DNA of 44,531 bases from Deltaproteobacteria bacterium. GTDB taxonomy: Bacteria > Desulfobacterota > Desulfarculia > Adiutricales > Adiutricaceae. A program made the position numbers and the translations under genes. The DNA lies in the NCBI GenBank assembly GCA_031269825.1, contig JAISYP010000095.1, forward strand, positions 1 through 44,531, given 5' to 3'. The stretch's first letter is position 1; each line of letters begins with the position of its first letter. The notes under the pieces are model-generated. The model made no database searches and was not told where the DNA came from. It saw only the letters and a list, made by a program, of their open reading frames with translations. Shown piece after piece: positions 36,447-44,413 of the stretch.

Positions 36447-36565
36447 ATTATGATGGCCTCGCGAAAAGGCTTCAAATCGAAAAACAAATTTTTTAACTCT
36501 TTGATATTAGTACTCTTTTTTTACTTAATTTCTTTAAACAGGGGTTTTCGCGAAGCCATCAATTA
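36447..36565. mobile_element. MITE-like element, copy 2 (111 bp plus 4-bp target duplications)
   Basis: The element spans 36451-36561. Its left end is TGATGGCCTCGCGAAAA and its right end, reverse-complemented, is TGATGGCTTCGCGAAAA. It is flanked by the direct repeat ATTA (36447-36450 and 36562-36565). It is in the opposite orientation to copy 1. It lies about 60 bases upstream of the TAXI gene and could affect that gene's promoter. Confidence 0.85.
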
Positions 36566-36621
36566 TACTTAGACTCGGTGAGATTTTTTGTGCCAATAAG
36601 ACTAAATTCGTGGGAGACTTT

Positions 36622-37617
36622 ATGAAAAAGAGTTTCTTCGCCTTGACCGCCTTAGCTCTCACGCTCGCCCTCATTAGTCTAGCCCACTCAAGCCAGGCTA
36701 TATCCCAGCGCGACGGTCAACAATCAATAATCCTTGGCGTAGGCGGGGTAACTGGCGTTTATTACCAGGTGGGCGGGGAAATCTGTCGTCTGCTGGAGAA
36801 GGGACGTCGGGCCAAAGAACATAACATCAAATGTTCCATAGAATCCACCAGGGCCTCGGTTTTTAACGTGACCGCGGTGCGTTCTAGAAAAATGGACGTG
36901 GGGTTAGCTCAATCGGATATCCAATACTACGCCTATTACGGTAAGGAACGTTTCAAAAATGTCGGGCCCGACAATAATCTTCGCTCCCTATTTTCCCTCC
37001 AATCCGAGATTTTTACCCTAGTAGCCAGAGCTGACGCGCGGATCGAGACGTTTGACGATCTAGCTGGTAAAAGAATGAATCTAGGCAATCCCGGTTCCGG
37101 CAACCGCGCCACGTTGGAATTATTAATGAAGGAATATGGTTGGACTCCGCGCGTCTTTAAGTTCACCACGGAATTGTATTCAGCTCAGATGGCCGGGGCC
37201 TTGTGCGACAACAAGATTGACGCTTACGTTTACGTGGTTGGCCACCCCAATAGCGCCATTCAGGAAGCGGCCAACTCTTGCCCTTCCCACGTGGTTTCAG
37301 TGACTGGGGACACCGTTAAAGCTTTTATAGAAAAATATCCCTTTTATCCAGAAGCCGTTATTCCAGGTGGCCTATACAAGGGAACCCCCGAGCCAGTGAT
37401 CTCATTTGGGCCACGGGCGACCTTAGTCACTAACGATATCCTCCCCGATGAGGTGGCCTATCATATAACCAAAGCCGTTTTTGGTAATTTTAAGGAATTC
37501 CAAGCCATCCACCCAGCTTTGAATTCCCTAACCCCAAAATCAACGCTTGAAGCCAACTCCGCGCCAATCCACCCAGGAGCGAAAAAATATTTCCAACAAG
37601 CCGGCTTAATGAAATGA
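36622..37617 (+). CDS. TAXI-family TRAP transporter solute-binding protein
   Basis: This is a periplasmic receptor of the TAXI group, which in bacteria delivers substrates such as glutamate or other organic acids to a TRAP permease. Residues 1-26 are a signal peptide, with likely cleavage after AHSSQA. The mature part has GVGGVTGVYYQVGGEICRLL, TRASVFNV, GLAQSDIQYYAYYG, DDLAGKRMNLGNPGSGNRAT and DAYVYVVGHPN, which is a typical TAXI layout. I start at the ATG at 36622 (GGGAGA upstream) rather than an in-frame GTG at 36610. No TRAP permease gene is nearby, so the protein is an orphan here. It is an isolated intact gene amid decayed AT-rich DNA. Confidence 0.87.
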   Translation: MKKSFFALTALALTLALISLAHSSQAISQRDGQQSIILGVGGVTGVYYQVGGEICRLLEKGRRAKEHNIKCSIESTRASVFNVTAVRSRKMDVGLAQSDIQYYAYYGKERFKNVGPDNNLRSLFSLQSEIFTLVARADARIETFDDLAGKRMNLGNPGSGNRATLELLMKEYGWTPRVFKFTTELYSAQMAGALCDNKIDAYVYVVGHPNSAIQEAANSCPSHVVSVTGDTVKAFIEKYPFYPEAVIPGGLYKGTPEPVISFGPRATLVTNDILPDEVAYHITKAVFGNFKEFQAIHPALNSLTPKSTLEANSAPIHPGAKKYFQQAGLMK

Positions 37618-37628
37618 TTATCCGCCTC

Positions 37629-37646
37629 AAAACCATTAGGTTTTTT
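37629..37646 (+). terminator. Possible weak terminator after the TAXI gene
   Basis: AAAACC, loop ATTA, GGTTTT and further T, giving a 6-bp AT-rich stem starting 12 bases after the stop. Confidence 0.35.
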
Positions 37647-37981
37647 CGCGCGTTTAACTATTGATAGACTTTTTCCACCCTACCGACCGCGCCACCGACC
37701 CGATGATTCCGTCCCCTTTAAGCCTACTCGCGAAGCTGTAAGGAAGGGGAAGACAAAATCCAGTGGCTAAGCTTAACGCCAATTGGCTCATGACCAGACC
37801 ACCACTTCAGACGGTAAAATAGAGTTTTAACGCGCGCGACTTATTAGCTAAACCTTAATCAAATTCTTCGCTAAAACCAAAAGAGGAAAAACTCCATCAC
37901 CGCGTCGGGCTAACCCAACAATTAAACCCAGGCCGAGAACTGGAAAAAACAAAACAGACTCTATTCCCAGCGTTCAAAACT
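37647..37981. other. Spacer without genes
   Basis: Mixed-composition spacer between convergent genes. Nothing was recognised. Confidence 0.4.
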
Positions 37982-38572
37982 CTATGGCTTGGCTGGCCCC
38001 TTTGGCGAGGGCGTGTAATCGGTCGGGGTTGACGCCTTAACCCGATTGGCCGGAGTTTGAGCCTTAACTCGCGTGGCTGGGACAGGAGCCGCTTTATGGG
38101 CGACTGGACTAGCGGCCTTAACCCTTTTGGCCGGCGTTTCGGCTTTCACATGGGGCGCCGGAATTTCGGCTTGGGCTCTATTGGCCGGGACATCGGCTTT
38201 CTCATGGACGATAGGGTGGTCGGCCTGAACTCTTTTGGCCGGAACCGAAACTGGCTCATGAAACACCGGACTTTCGGCTTGGGCTCTATTGGCCGGGACA
38301 TCGGCTTTCTCATGGACAACTGGATGGTCGGCCTGGGCTCTTTTGGCCGGAACCGAAGCTGGCTCATGAACCACTGGACTTCCGGCTTGGGCCCGTTTGG
38401 CCGGAACCGAAGCTTTCTCATGACGGGCTGGACTTTCGGCCTTCACCCTTTTGGCTGGAGTTATAGCCACCACTCTAATGGAAGGCGTCGGAGCGTTTTC
38501 CCGGACAGCCAGCTCGTTAGCCTCAGGGATGGGCTTTTCCGAGTCGACAGTCGTTTTCTTACCTTTTGGCAT
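37982..38572 (-). CDS. Lys/Ala/Pro-rich protein built of 18-residue repeats
   Basis: This protein has 196 residues with no signal peptide or membrane segment. After a 35-residue charged head come about seven 18-residue repeats (about 49-174). Typical units are HPVVHEKADVPANRAQAE and SPVFHEPVSVPAKRVQAD, which alternate, so the true period in the middle is 36 residues (108 bp). Each unit has a conserved VPAxR core, a His and Lys/Arg residues, giving a strongly basic, probably extended chain. This resembles histone-H1-like or AlgP-like DNA-binding tails, or a spacer, but no family is recognised. CAGGAG lies upstream of the ATG and supports this strand. The opposite strand is also open for 242 codons, a by-product of the repeats. 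Confidence 0.6.
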   Translation of the reverse strand: MPKGKKTTVDSEKPIPEANELAVRENAPTPSIRVVAITPAKRVKAESPARHEKASVPAKRAQAGSPVVHEPASVPAKRAQADHPVVHEKADVPANRAQAESPVFHEPVSVPAKRVQADHPIVHEKADVPANRAQAEIPAPHVKAETPAKRVKAASPVAHKAAPVPATRVKAQTPANRVKASTPTDYTPSPKGPAKP

Positions 38573-39700
38573 AACCTAAAACTCCTGACTCGTTTAAAAT
38601 CACTAAAAAACTTTAGCAACCATAAAAAGAGCGTTTATTCGTCTAACCTTAACAAATATCAACTAACCATATTCTACCACTTGGTCAGGGATAGCGCGAT
38701 GAATTTTTCCATCATAAAGCTTCCCATTCGACCAGATAGTTCCCCCCAGATCAAGCGAAAAATTCAACCACGTTTAAAAAGATAGATTAAAACTAAAAAA
38801 ATCATTAATTATTTATAAAAAATTTTCCACCAAAAAAATTAAAGACTACTTTTACCCAATAAAATACTTTATATATCAAAAAAAATAGTTTATTTATTAA
38901 AAAAACAGTCTATTAATAATTTAGCGACCCCAAATTTTTGTTTATTTCCCATTTAGCCAAATTACCTGGGGGTCAATTTAATTAAACGCCAAATTTTAGC
39001 GTCAATAGACCAATTTTAGCCCGGCGTCCCAGGCGAAACCAGCGGCGCCTCAATCCACCGATTTTTCGATATATCCGCGCCCCCAAACGAGGTTTTAGAC
39101 AATATCTAAGCCTTATCTAAGCCTTCTAAAACGTTAGCGATAAATTTAGACACCACGCGATTGTAAATTAGCGACCAAAAGAAGTTCCGCTCAGATAAAG
39201 CAACCATCTTTTTTTTGACTCATAAATATCGCTTTCTCTTGGCCATCATTATCGCCCCCAACACCTCACAAAAAACAAAAACATAAAATATAGACTGAAA
39301 TATCTTAAATAACTATAACTAACTACATTTTAGGGTTACAATAAGTCAGGAATTCTTAGCCATATTTCCGGCTTTAAGAAAAAAATGTCTTTTCTATCAT
39401 CCTAACTCCCATAAATTTCGTTTTCTTGGGAACCTATACGCTGACTTATTATTATCGCCAACCCCCGACCAAAAACAGGTTGCTAAAATCGAGGCGGTCT
39501 TTTATAGTTGAAATCTTAAAACCCAGGTGGCTGGCCTCGCCCCATGGAACCTCATGGAACATTAACCAGACTGGATCATTTAAACAAAAACCATCATTAA
39601 ACTTATATTTAAAATAACCTACCAAATTCAGATTTAAAAGCCCTTTAGAACCCAAGCTCGTCTCCACGCGCGACTAGTTTTATTGGACAAAGACGTTTAT
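38573..39700. other. AT-rich stretch without recognised genes
   Basis: About 1.1 kb. Short frames at 39426-39617 (plus) and 39452-39667 (minus) lack ribosome-binding sites and family resemblance. The promoter of the repeat protein should lie near 38580-38680, but no clear pair was seen. Confidence 0.45.
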
Positions 39701-39701
39701 T

Positions 39702-39737
39702 AAAAAACTAGAAAAGAGCCAAAACCAACTTTTTCTA
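39702..39737 (-). terminator. Probable terminator of dacB
   Basis: On the minus strand, an AT-rich stem with one bulge (39729-39737 with 39709-39716) is followed by a run of U (39702-39707). The stem includes the stop codon. Confidence 0.45.
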
Positions 39738-41357
39738 CAAGGTTGATTCCGCTGGCGCGAACAAGCCAGCGCCCGCGCTATTGGCTGGTTTTCTGGCCAA
39801 AGTTGAGGGAGCGGGGGAGCCATTTTTCTCCTCGCCAATGAATTGGGCCTTTAAAGCTTTAAGAATCTTATCCCTGGTGCCTGGCTGGTAATAGCCATTC
39901 AAAAGGATCACAAACGCTAATGGCTCATTGATCCGTTCTGGCCTAACCAGATAACCAGCCAAAGTTTGGATGTCGCTCATGGTGCCAGTTTTATAGATGA
40001 CCGAGCCATCGTCACTAACGTTTAACAATCCCCGAGCCGGTTCCATGGTGCCCAAGATCCTCGCCATCTGCCTGGCGGTCAGCTCGTTCTGACGGCTTAA
40101 GCCACTACCCTCAATCATAGTAATGGTAGGCAGCTCATACTTAGCCAAAAAATCCAAGATCGCCTGGCGACCTTTTTCCGGGGTAGCGGGGGAGCCATAT
40201 TTTTCCGCCCCTAAGGTCAAAAAAATCTGATTGGTCATGAAATTGTTGGAGTGTTTTAGCAACTCTTTAATCATCTCTTCCAAAGTTTTGCTAGACAGAT
40301 GCGCGTAGATTAATTTCACCTTCTTTGGCAGAGTTCGCCCCAAAATTAATTGACCGGTCACCTGGATCTGAAATTTTTCCAATAGAGCTTTAATCATTTG
40401 ACCAGAATTTTTTTCCGCGTCCTGGGGACTGGAGGCGATATTGACCCGAAACTCCTGGGAGACGTTCTTTTTCCGTCGTCTTTTCGGTCTGTTACGTTCG
40501 GCCACCGCCAAAGTGACCGGGGTCAGAGGGCTACAAGGATTACATTCAACTATTTTGCCCTTCTGGTCGATAAGGTAATTGACTGTATTAAAGTTAACCC
40601 CCAAAGCCAAATTATAGGCGTCGTAGGGGTTATTGGTAAAAGTGTTGCCATCCAAAATCAGACCTGGTTGAAAATATGAGGAATCCAAATAAATGTCTTT
40701 AACTTGGCGCAAACCCGTTTGTCGCAATTTTTCCATAATCAGGCATAACTCTTCGGCCACTAAATATGGATCGCCCTTACCCACGACCCAAAGGTTTTGG
40801 CTCTGGTCGAGGTAAAACTCGGTTTGAAATCTATAACCTAACCCCAAGGCGTCCAAAGCCGCCCCAGCGGTAACCACTTTCAGAATCGAGGCGGGCACGA
40901 AACGCTTATCGGGGTTTAAGGAAAACAGTTCCAGCGATTGATCGCGGCCCACGTGGTTGTCCGTAATTAAGACCGCGCCCGGCCCGGCCAAGGTCTTCAC
41001 ATTTTCCGGGAAAGGCAATTTTTCTGGATCCGGGCCAGCGGGTTTGGTTTTAGCCCTATTGGCGCGCTTATTTTTAGCCCTAATGGTGGAACTAGTTTTG
41101 GCCTTTTGGACAGGCTTGACCTTTGAATTCGCCTTAGGTTTAGGTTTAGGTTTTTGACCAGTGACTTGAGCGTTTTTATTGGCCCGCCCGCTTGTTTTTT
41201 TGGCCGACGCCTTTATTGGCTGACTGGCCACGACCAGATTTTTGTCCGCCGACCAGGCTAATTCTGGGCCCATGACCCAGAACAATGACCAGGCCAGGCC
41301 GACGACGACCAGGAGTTGTAAATGTCTCCAAACAATGGGTACGAATTTTTCCGCCAT
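39735..41357 (-). CDS. dacB: D-alanyl-D-alanine carboxypeptidase/endopeptidase (PBP4, peptidase S13)
   Basis: This periplasmic enzyme trims or cuts peptidoglycan cross-links. It has 540 residues from the ATG at 41357. A hydrophobic signal or anchor segment (about 14-36) is followed by a 65-residue Lys/Ala/Pro/Asn-rich linker (about 40-107, with KPKPKPK). The S13 domain has all three penicillin-binding motifs: SILK (157-160), SNN (370-372) and KTG (456-458). The DacB-type insertion lies between the first two. The basic linker is unusual and may hold the enzyme to the wall or membrane. It diverges from rlpA with only 18 bases between chosen starts, so its promoter must lie inside rlpA. Confidence 0.93.
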   Translation of the reverse strand: MAEKFVPIVWRHLQLLVVVGLAWSLFWVMGPELAWSADKNLVVASQPIKASAKKTSGRANKNAQVTGQKPKPKPKANSKVKPVQKAKTSSTIRAKNKRANRAKTKPAGPDPEKLPFPENVKTLAGPGAVLITDNHVGRDQSLELFSLNPDKRFVPASILKVVTAGAALDALGLGYRFQTEFYLDQSQNLWVVGKGDPYLVAEELCLIMEKLRQTGLRQVKDIYLDSSYFQPGLILDGNTFTNNPYDAYNLALGVNFNTVNYLIDQKGKIVECNPCSPLTPVTLAVAERNRPKRRRKKNVSQEFRVNIASSPQDAEKNSGQMIKALLEKFQIQVTGQLILGRTLPKKVKLIYAHLSSKTLEEMIKELLKHSNNFMTNQIFLTLGAEKYGSPATPEKGRQAILDFLAKYELPTITMIEGSGLSRQNELTARQMARILGTMEPARGLLNVSDDGSVIYKTGTMSDIQTLAGYLVRPERINEPLAFVILLNGYYQPGTRDKILKALKAQFIGEEKNGSPAPSTLARKPANSAGAGLFAPAESTL

Positions 41358-41375
41358 CAAACCTGCTCTCCTAGA

Positions 41376-41927
41376 ATGGCCAAAAAATTGACCGTTCTTA
41401 TCATAACCGCGCTAACGGCCGCGATCGCGCTAGCGTTATTGGTCTCCGCCTGTGGCCTGTTTTCCTATAGCGGCCACCAGCCCGCCAGATCGGGAAAATC
41501 TTATGTTATTAATGGCAAAAGATACTATATCCTGGCCTCCTCGGCTGGTTACAAGGAAAAAGGCCTAGCCTCCTGGTACGGGGATCCCTTCCATGGTCGG
41601 CGCACGGCCAGCGGCGAAATCTTTAACAAAAACGAGTTATCGGCCGCCCACAAGACCCTCCCGCTCAAAACGTGGGTGGAGGTGAAAAACCTTAAAAACA
41701 ACAAAACCATGTACATCCGCGTTAATGACCGAGGCCCATTCATCGATGGCCGCGTCATTGATCTTAGCCAAGCGGCGGCCATTGAGCTGGGGGTTTACCG
41801 ACCAGGCGTGGCCCCGGTGCTGGTGACGGCCGTGCCCGCGGCTAGAGCCAAGCGCTTGGCCCAACAACACGCCAAAAAATACGGCGCCAAAATTACCGTC
41901 TCCAAAGCTGGCTCATTAAAAAAATAA
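41376..41927 (+). CDS. rlpA: RlpA-like lipoprotein (septal lytic transglycosylase family)
   Basis: RlpA proteins bind, and in some species cut, denuded glycan strands at the septum. From MAKKLTVL the signal peptide ends in a lipobox, LVSAC (Cys at about 26). The double-psi beta-barrel domain follows: GLASWYGDPFHGRRTASGEIFN, LSAAHKTLPL, VNDRGPFIDGRVIDLSQAAA. There is no C-terminal SPOR domain; the protein ends about 35 residues after the barrel in a basic tail. An alternative ATG at 41322 has a better ribosome-binding site (AGGAG, 8 bases away). It would add 18 hydrophilic residues before the signal peptide and overlap the start of dacB. I favour 41376 on signal-peptide grounds, with moderate certainty. 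Confidence 0.9.
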   Translation: MAKKLTVLIITALTAAIALALLVSACGLFSYSGHQPARSGKSYVINGKRYYILASSAGYKEKGLASWYGDPFHGRRTASGEIFNKNELSAAHKTLPLKTWVEVKNLKNNKTMYIRVNDRGPFIDGRVIDLSQAAAIELGVYRPGVAPVLVTAVPAARAKRLAQQHAKKYGAKITVSKAGSLKK

Positions 41928-42065
41928 CCATTTGGCGTGTTAAAATTTAATTTTTAGGACAATAAAAGAAGAGAAAATAACTATAAAAGATTAAATAACA
42001 TAATAATTACTATAAAAAACGTGACAGTCGCGTCGTTAAAAATTGGTCAACGCCTGAAATAAACC

Positions 42066-42094
42066 TTGACATTAAAGAAACTAGTTACTATATT
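42066..42094 (+). promoter_or_regulatory. Sigma-70 promoter of kdsD
   Basis: TTGACA (42066-42071), 17 bases, TATATT (42089-42094). Transcription would start near 42101, about 25 bases before the start codon. Confidence 0.72.
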
Positions 42095-42126
42095 TAACTA
42101 AAATTCTTCAAGGTTTCAAGCGCCTA

Positions 42127-43089
42127 ATGTTGCCTGTCAATCATATCTCTGGAGCCCAAGACGTTATCCTGCGGGAAGCTAGGAGTTTAGAAGCCCTGGC
42201 GGTTAGTCTAGATGATTCTTTTAACCGGGCCCTGGAATTGATTTTAGCCAGCCAAGGCCGAATCGCGGCGACGGGCATGGGCAAAAGCGGGCACATCGCC
42301 AAAAAAGTGGCCGCCACTCTGTCGTCCACGGGCAGCCCAGCTTTTTTCATCCATCCAGCCGAGGCCGGACATGGTGATTTGGGCATGTTAGAGCCCAAAA
42401 GGGACATCCTGTTAGCCTTTTCCAATTCCGGGGAGTCGGCGGAGTTAAACATTGTCTTAGATTTTTGCGCCCGCCTAAGTCTTCCGGTCATTGGAATAAC
42501 CCAAAACCCCCAAAGCCTTTTAGGCCGCTATTCCGAAATTGTCTTAGCCCTCCCCAAAATAGCTGAGGCGGGCCCACTTCCCTTCGCCCCGACCACTTCC
42601 ACCACTATGATGCTCGCTTTGGGCGACGCCTTGGCCATGGGTCTTTTGACCGCCCGTGGTTTTACGGCCGAGGATTTCCATAAATATCATCCCCATGGCC
42701 AGATTGGCGCGCGACTCCAATCCGTGGCTGACATCATGCACGTGGGCGAGGCTCTGCCTTTGGTCGCCCCAGAAGATCTCATGAGCCTGGCCTTAATGAC
42801 CATGACTGGCAAGCGCCTGGGCTGCTTAGGCGTGGTGGAGGCGGGACGGTTGGTGGGCGTCATCACCGACGGCGACCTACGTCGACATATGGGGCCAAAC
42901 CTATTGACCAGCCCGGCTAAATCCGTCATGACCGCTCACCCCATTACTTTTGAGCCCCAGACTATGGTCGCCAAAGCCTTGGCCGTCATGCGCGAAAAAG
43001 AAATAACCAACGCTTTTGTGACTTCTCCCACTGAAGAGCCAGTTGGGGTTATCCATATCCATGATTGTTTGTCCGCCGGAATAAACTGA
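42127..43089 (+). CDS. kdsD: Arabinose-5-phosphate isomerase (KdsD/KpsF)
   Basis: This enzyme converts ribulose-5-phosphate to arabinose-5-phosphate, the first step to KDO for lipopolysaccharide, in the cytoplasm. It has 320 residues: a SIS domain (about 35-170) with ATGMGKSGHIAKKVAATLSS, STGSPAFFIHPAEAGHGDLG and FSNSGESAE, then two CBS domains (about 205-260 and 270-320) with VITDGDLRRHM and VGVIHIHDCL. It implies an outer membrane. Other KDO genes (kdsA, kdsB, kdsC, lpt) are not in the window. The stop codon lies inside a 9-bp hairpin. Confidence 0.95.
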   Translation: MLPVNHISGAQDVILREARSLEALAVSLDDSFNRALELILASQGRIAATGMGKSGHIAKKVAATLSSTGSPAFFIHPAEAGHGDLGMLEPKRDILLAFSNSGESAELNIVLDFCARLSLPVIGITQNPQSLLGRYSEIVLALPKIAEAGPLPFAPTTSTTMMLALGDALAMGLLTARGFTAEDFHKYHPHGQIGARLQSVADIMHVGEALPLVAPEDLMSLALMTMTGKRLGCLGVVEAGRLVGVITDGDLRRHMGPNLLTSPAKSVMTAHPITFEPQTMVAKALAVMREKEITNAFVTSPTEEPVGVIHIHDCLSAGIN

Positions 43090-43106
43090 GAGCCATTGGC
43101 TCTCAG
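43086..43106 (+). repeat. Hairpin spanning the kdsD stop codon
   Basis: CTGAGAGCC (43086-43094), loop ATT, GGCTCTCAG (43098-43106), a perfect 9-bp stem. There is no T-run. It may act on read-through or mRNA stability between kdsD and yggT. Confidence 0.6.
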
Positions 43107-43136
43107 TTGAGCCAAACTGAAAATTGGGAGGCCGAC

Positions 43137-43787
43137 TTGAATCCAGCCGCGAGCGCCACGAACTCAAGCTTATTGATTACGCTAGCCCCATTGGTTTGGG
43201 GGTTGATCAATATTTATATATGGATCATCCTTATTAGGGTTCTGATTTCTTGGTTTAACCCCAACAATCACACCCCTTTCATGACATTTCTCCGACAATT
43301 GGTCGATCCGGTCTTAAAATACACCAGAAAAGCCTTTCCCCTCACCTTGGGCGGGATGGATTTTTCTCCGCTCATCCTGCTTTTAGGCTTAAACTTGCTG
43401 GCGAACTTTTTACAACAAGCCATGCTCCACCTGGGAAACGGCCTGGATCCGGTCAAGCTCATACCCATCTTTATCCTGTGTCTGTTGAACATGGTGGATT
43501 CACTTTCCTGGCTCATTTGCTTGATGATGGTCGCCCGAGTCATCATATCCTTGATCGATCCCTCGCCCTACAACCCCATTGTCATGCTGGTTTACGGCCT
43601 GACCGAGCCATTGTTGACCCCCTTAAGAAACACCTTTCCCCGAGGGCCAGGCGGTTTGGACATCAGCGCGGTCGTGGCCACGGTAATCATCTTTATTTTC
43701 AACCATTTTATTCTCCTCCAATTAAAAATGATAACCACGACCTGGTACTATGGGAACTCCATAATACGGACGCCACCGCTGACCTAA
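43137..43787 (+). CDS. yggT: YggT-family membrane protein (two YGGT units)
   Basis: This 217-residue inner-membrane protein has about five hydrophobic segments and two copies of the YGGT pattern: LIRVLISWFNPNNHTPFM with LVDPVLKYTRKAFP, then MVARVIISLIDPSPYNPIV with LTEPLLTPLRNTFP and GGLDISAVV. The family's function is poorly known; links to turgor or envelope homeostasis have been proposed. I start at TTG 43137, because GGGAGG lies 5 bases upstream and the frame before it has no family support. yggU follows at 20 bases, the common pairing. Confidence 0.88.
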   Translation: MNPAASATNSSLLITLAPLVWGLINIYIWIILIRVLISWFNPNNHTPFMTFLRQLVDPVLKYTRKAFPLTLGGMDFSPLILLLGLNLLANFLQQAMLHLGNGLDPVKLIPIFILCLLNMVDSLSWLICLMMVARVIISLIDPSPYNPIVMLVYGLTEPLLTPLRNTFPRGPGGLDISAVVATVIIFIFNHFILLQLKMITTTWYYGNSIIRTPPLT

Positions 43788-43807
43788 GTGGCGAGACCTG
43801 GCCAACA

Positions 43808-44113
43808 ATGAGTTCCACTCGGCTAAAAATCTTGGTTACCCCCCGTTCCTCGCGGGAAAAACTTTTAGGCCGCCAAGGCGATGAGCTGAAAATCAGCCTC
43901 ACCGCCCCACCTGTGGAGGGAGCGGCTAACCTGGCCCTCGCCAAATTCCTGGCCCGGCGCCTCGGCGTGGCGGCCAGTCAGGTTAAGGTGGTCGGTGGTC
44001 AAGCCAGCCGCCATAAAACGGTCTTAATTGACGGGATGGAGCCAGAAGAAGTTGATAAACGGATCAAGGATAGTCTCGCCACACCCTCCAAAGAACCAAA
44101 ATCCACTAGCTAA
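43808..44113 (+). CDS. yggU: DUF167 (YggU) family protein
   Basis: This is a small cytoplasmic alpha/beta protein of 101 residues. The core has LKILVTPRSSREKLLGRQGD, LKISLTAPPVEGAANLALAKFLAR and GQASRHKTVLIDG, which is the DUF167 signature. The biochemical role is unknown. The ATG at 43808 begins where the family begins; longer upstream frames run inside yggT. A 20-residue charged C-terminal tail follows the domain. It is probably co-transcribed with yggT. Confidence 0.9.
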   Translation: MSSTRLKILVTPRSSREKLLGRQGDELKISLTAPPVEGAANLALAKFLARRLGVAASQVKVVGGQASRHKTVLIDGMEPEEVDKRIKDSLATPSKEPKSTS

Positions 44114-44413
44114 CCGGCTATAGGCCCAAAAGACTTGGCTATGGTCAAAGATTGGGTTAGCCAAAGACAGATAAAGAATAGTTCGCCATTTTTTGACGCG
44201 AATCCCTTTCCAACTGATTTTAAACGTAACTTATTGATTTTTATAATTATTTTAGCCTAGCTCAAAAATAAGCCTAAAAAATTTATTAAAATCAAATAGT
44301 TATGGTCGTAAAAACCAATCATCCGACCGGCTCCTAAAGTTAACGTCTAAACGCGCGTTTAAAAGGATCATCAGGTTAGCTAGATCCAGATTATTCAATA
44401 GCAAAGCTAATCA
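44114..44413. other. Non-coding stretch before the intron
   Basis: AT-rich, with a weak TTGGCTA/TAGCCAA inverted repeat near 44134-44162. No gene was recognised. It is the 3' exon side of the group II intron. Confidence 0.4.

Noticed and set aside
37982-38572. CRISPR-like array
   Set aside because: The 54-bp units are coding, contiguous and diverged, without unique spacers between identical repeats.
38057-38785. 242-codon plus-strand frame with GLGSIGRDIGFLMD repeats
   Set aside because: It is the antisense reading of the 18-residue repeat gene, which has the better ribosome-binding site.
39426-39667. Short frames on both strands near 39.5 kb
   Set aside because: No ribosome-binding site, no recognisable family, and mutual overlap.
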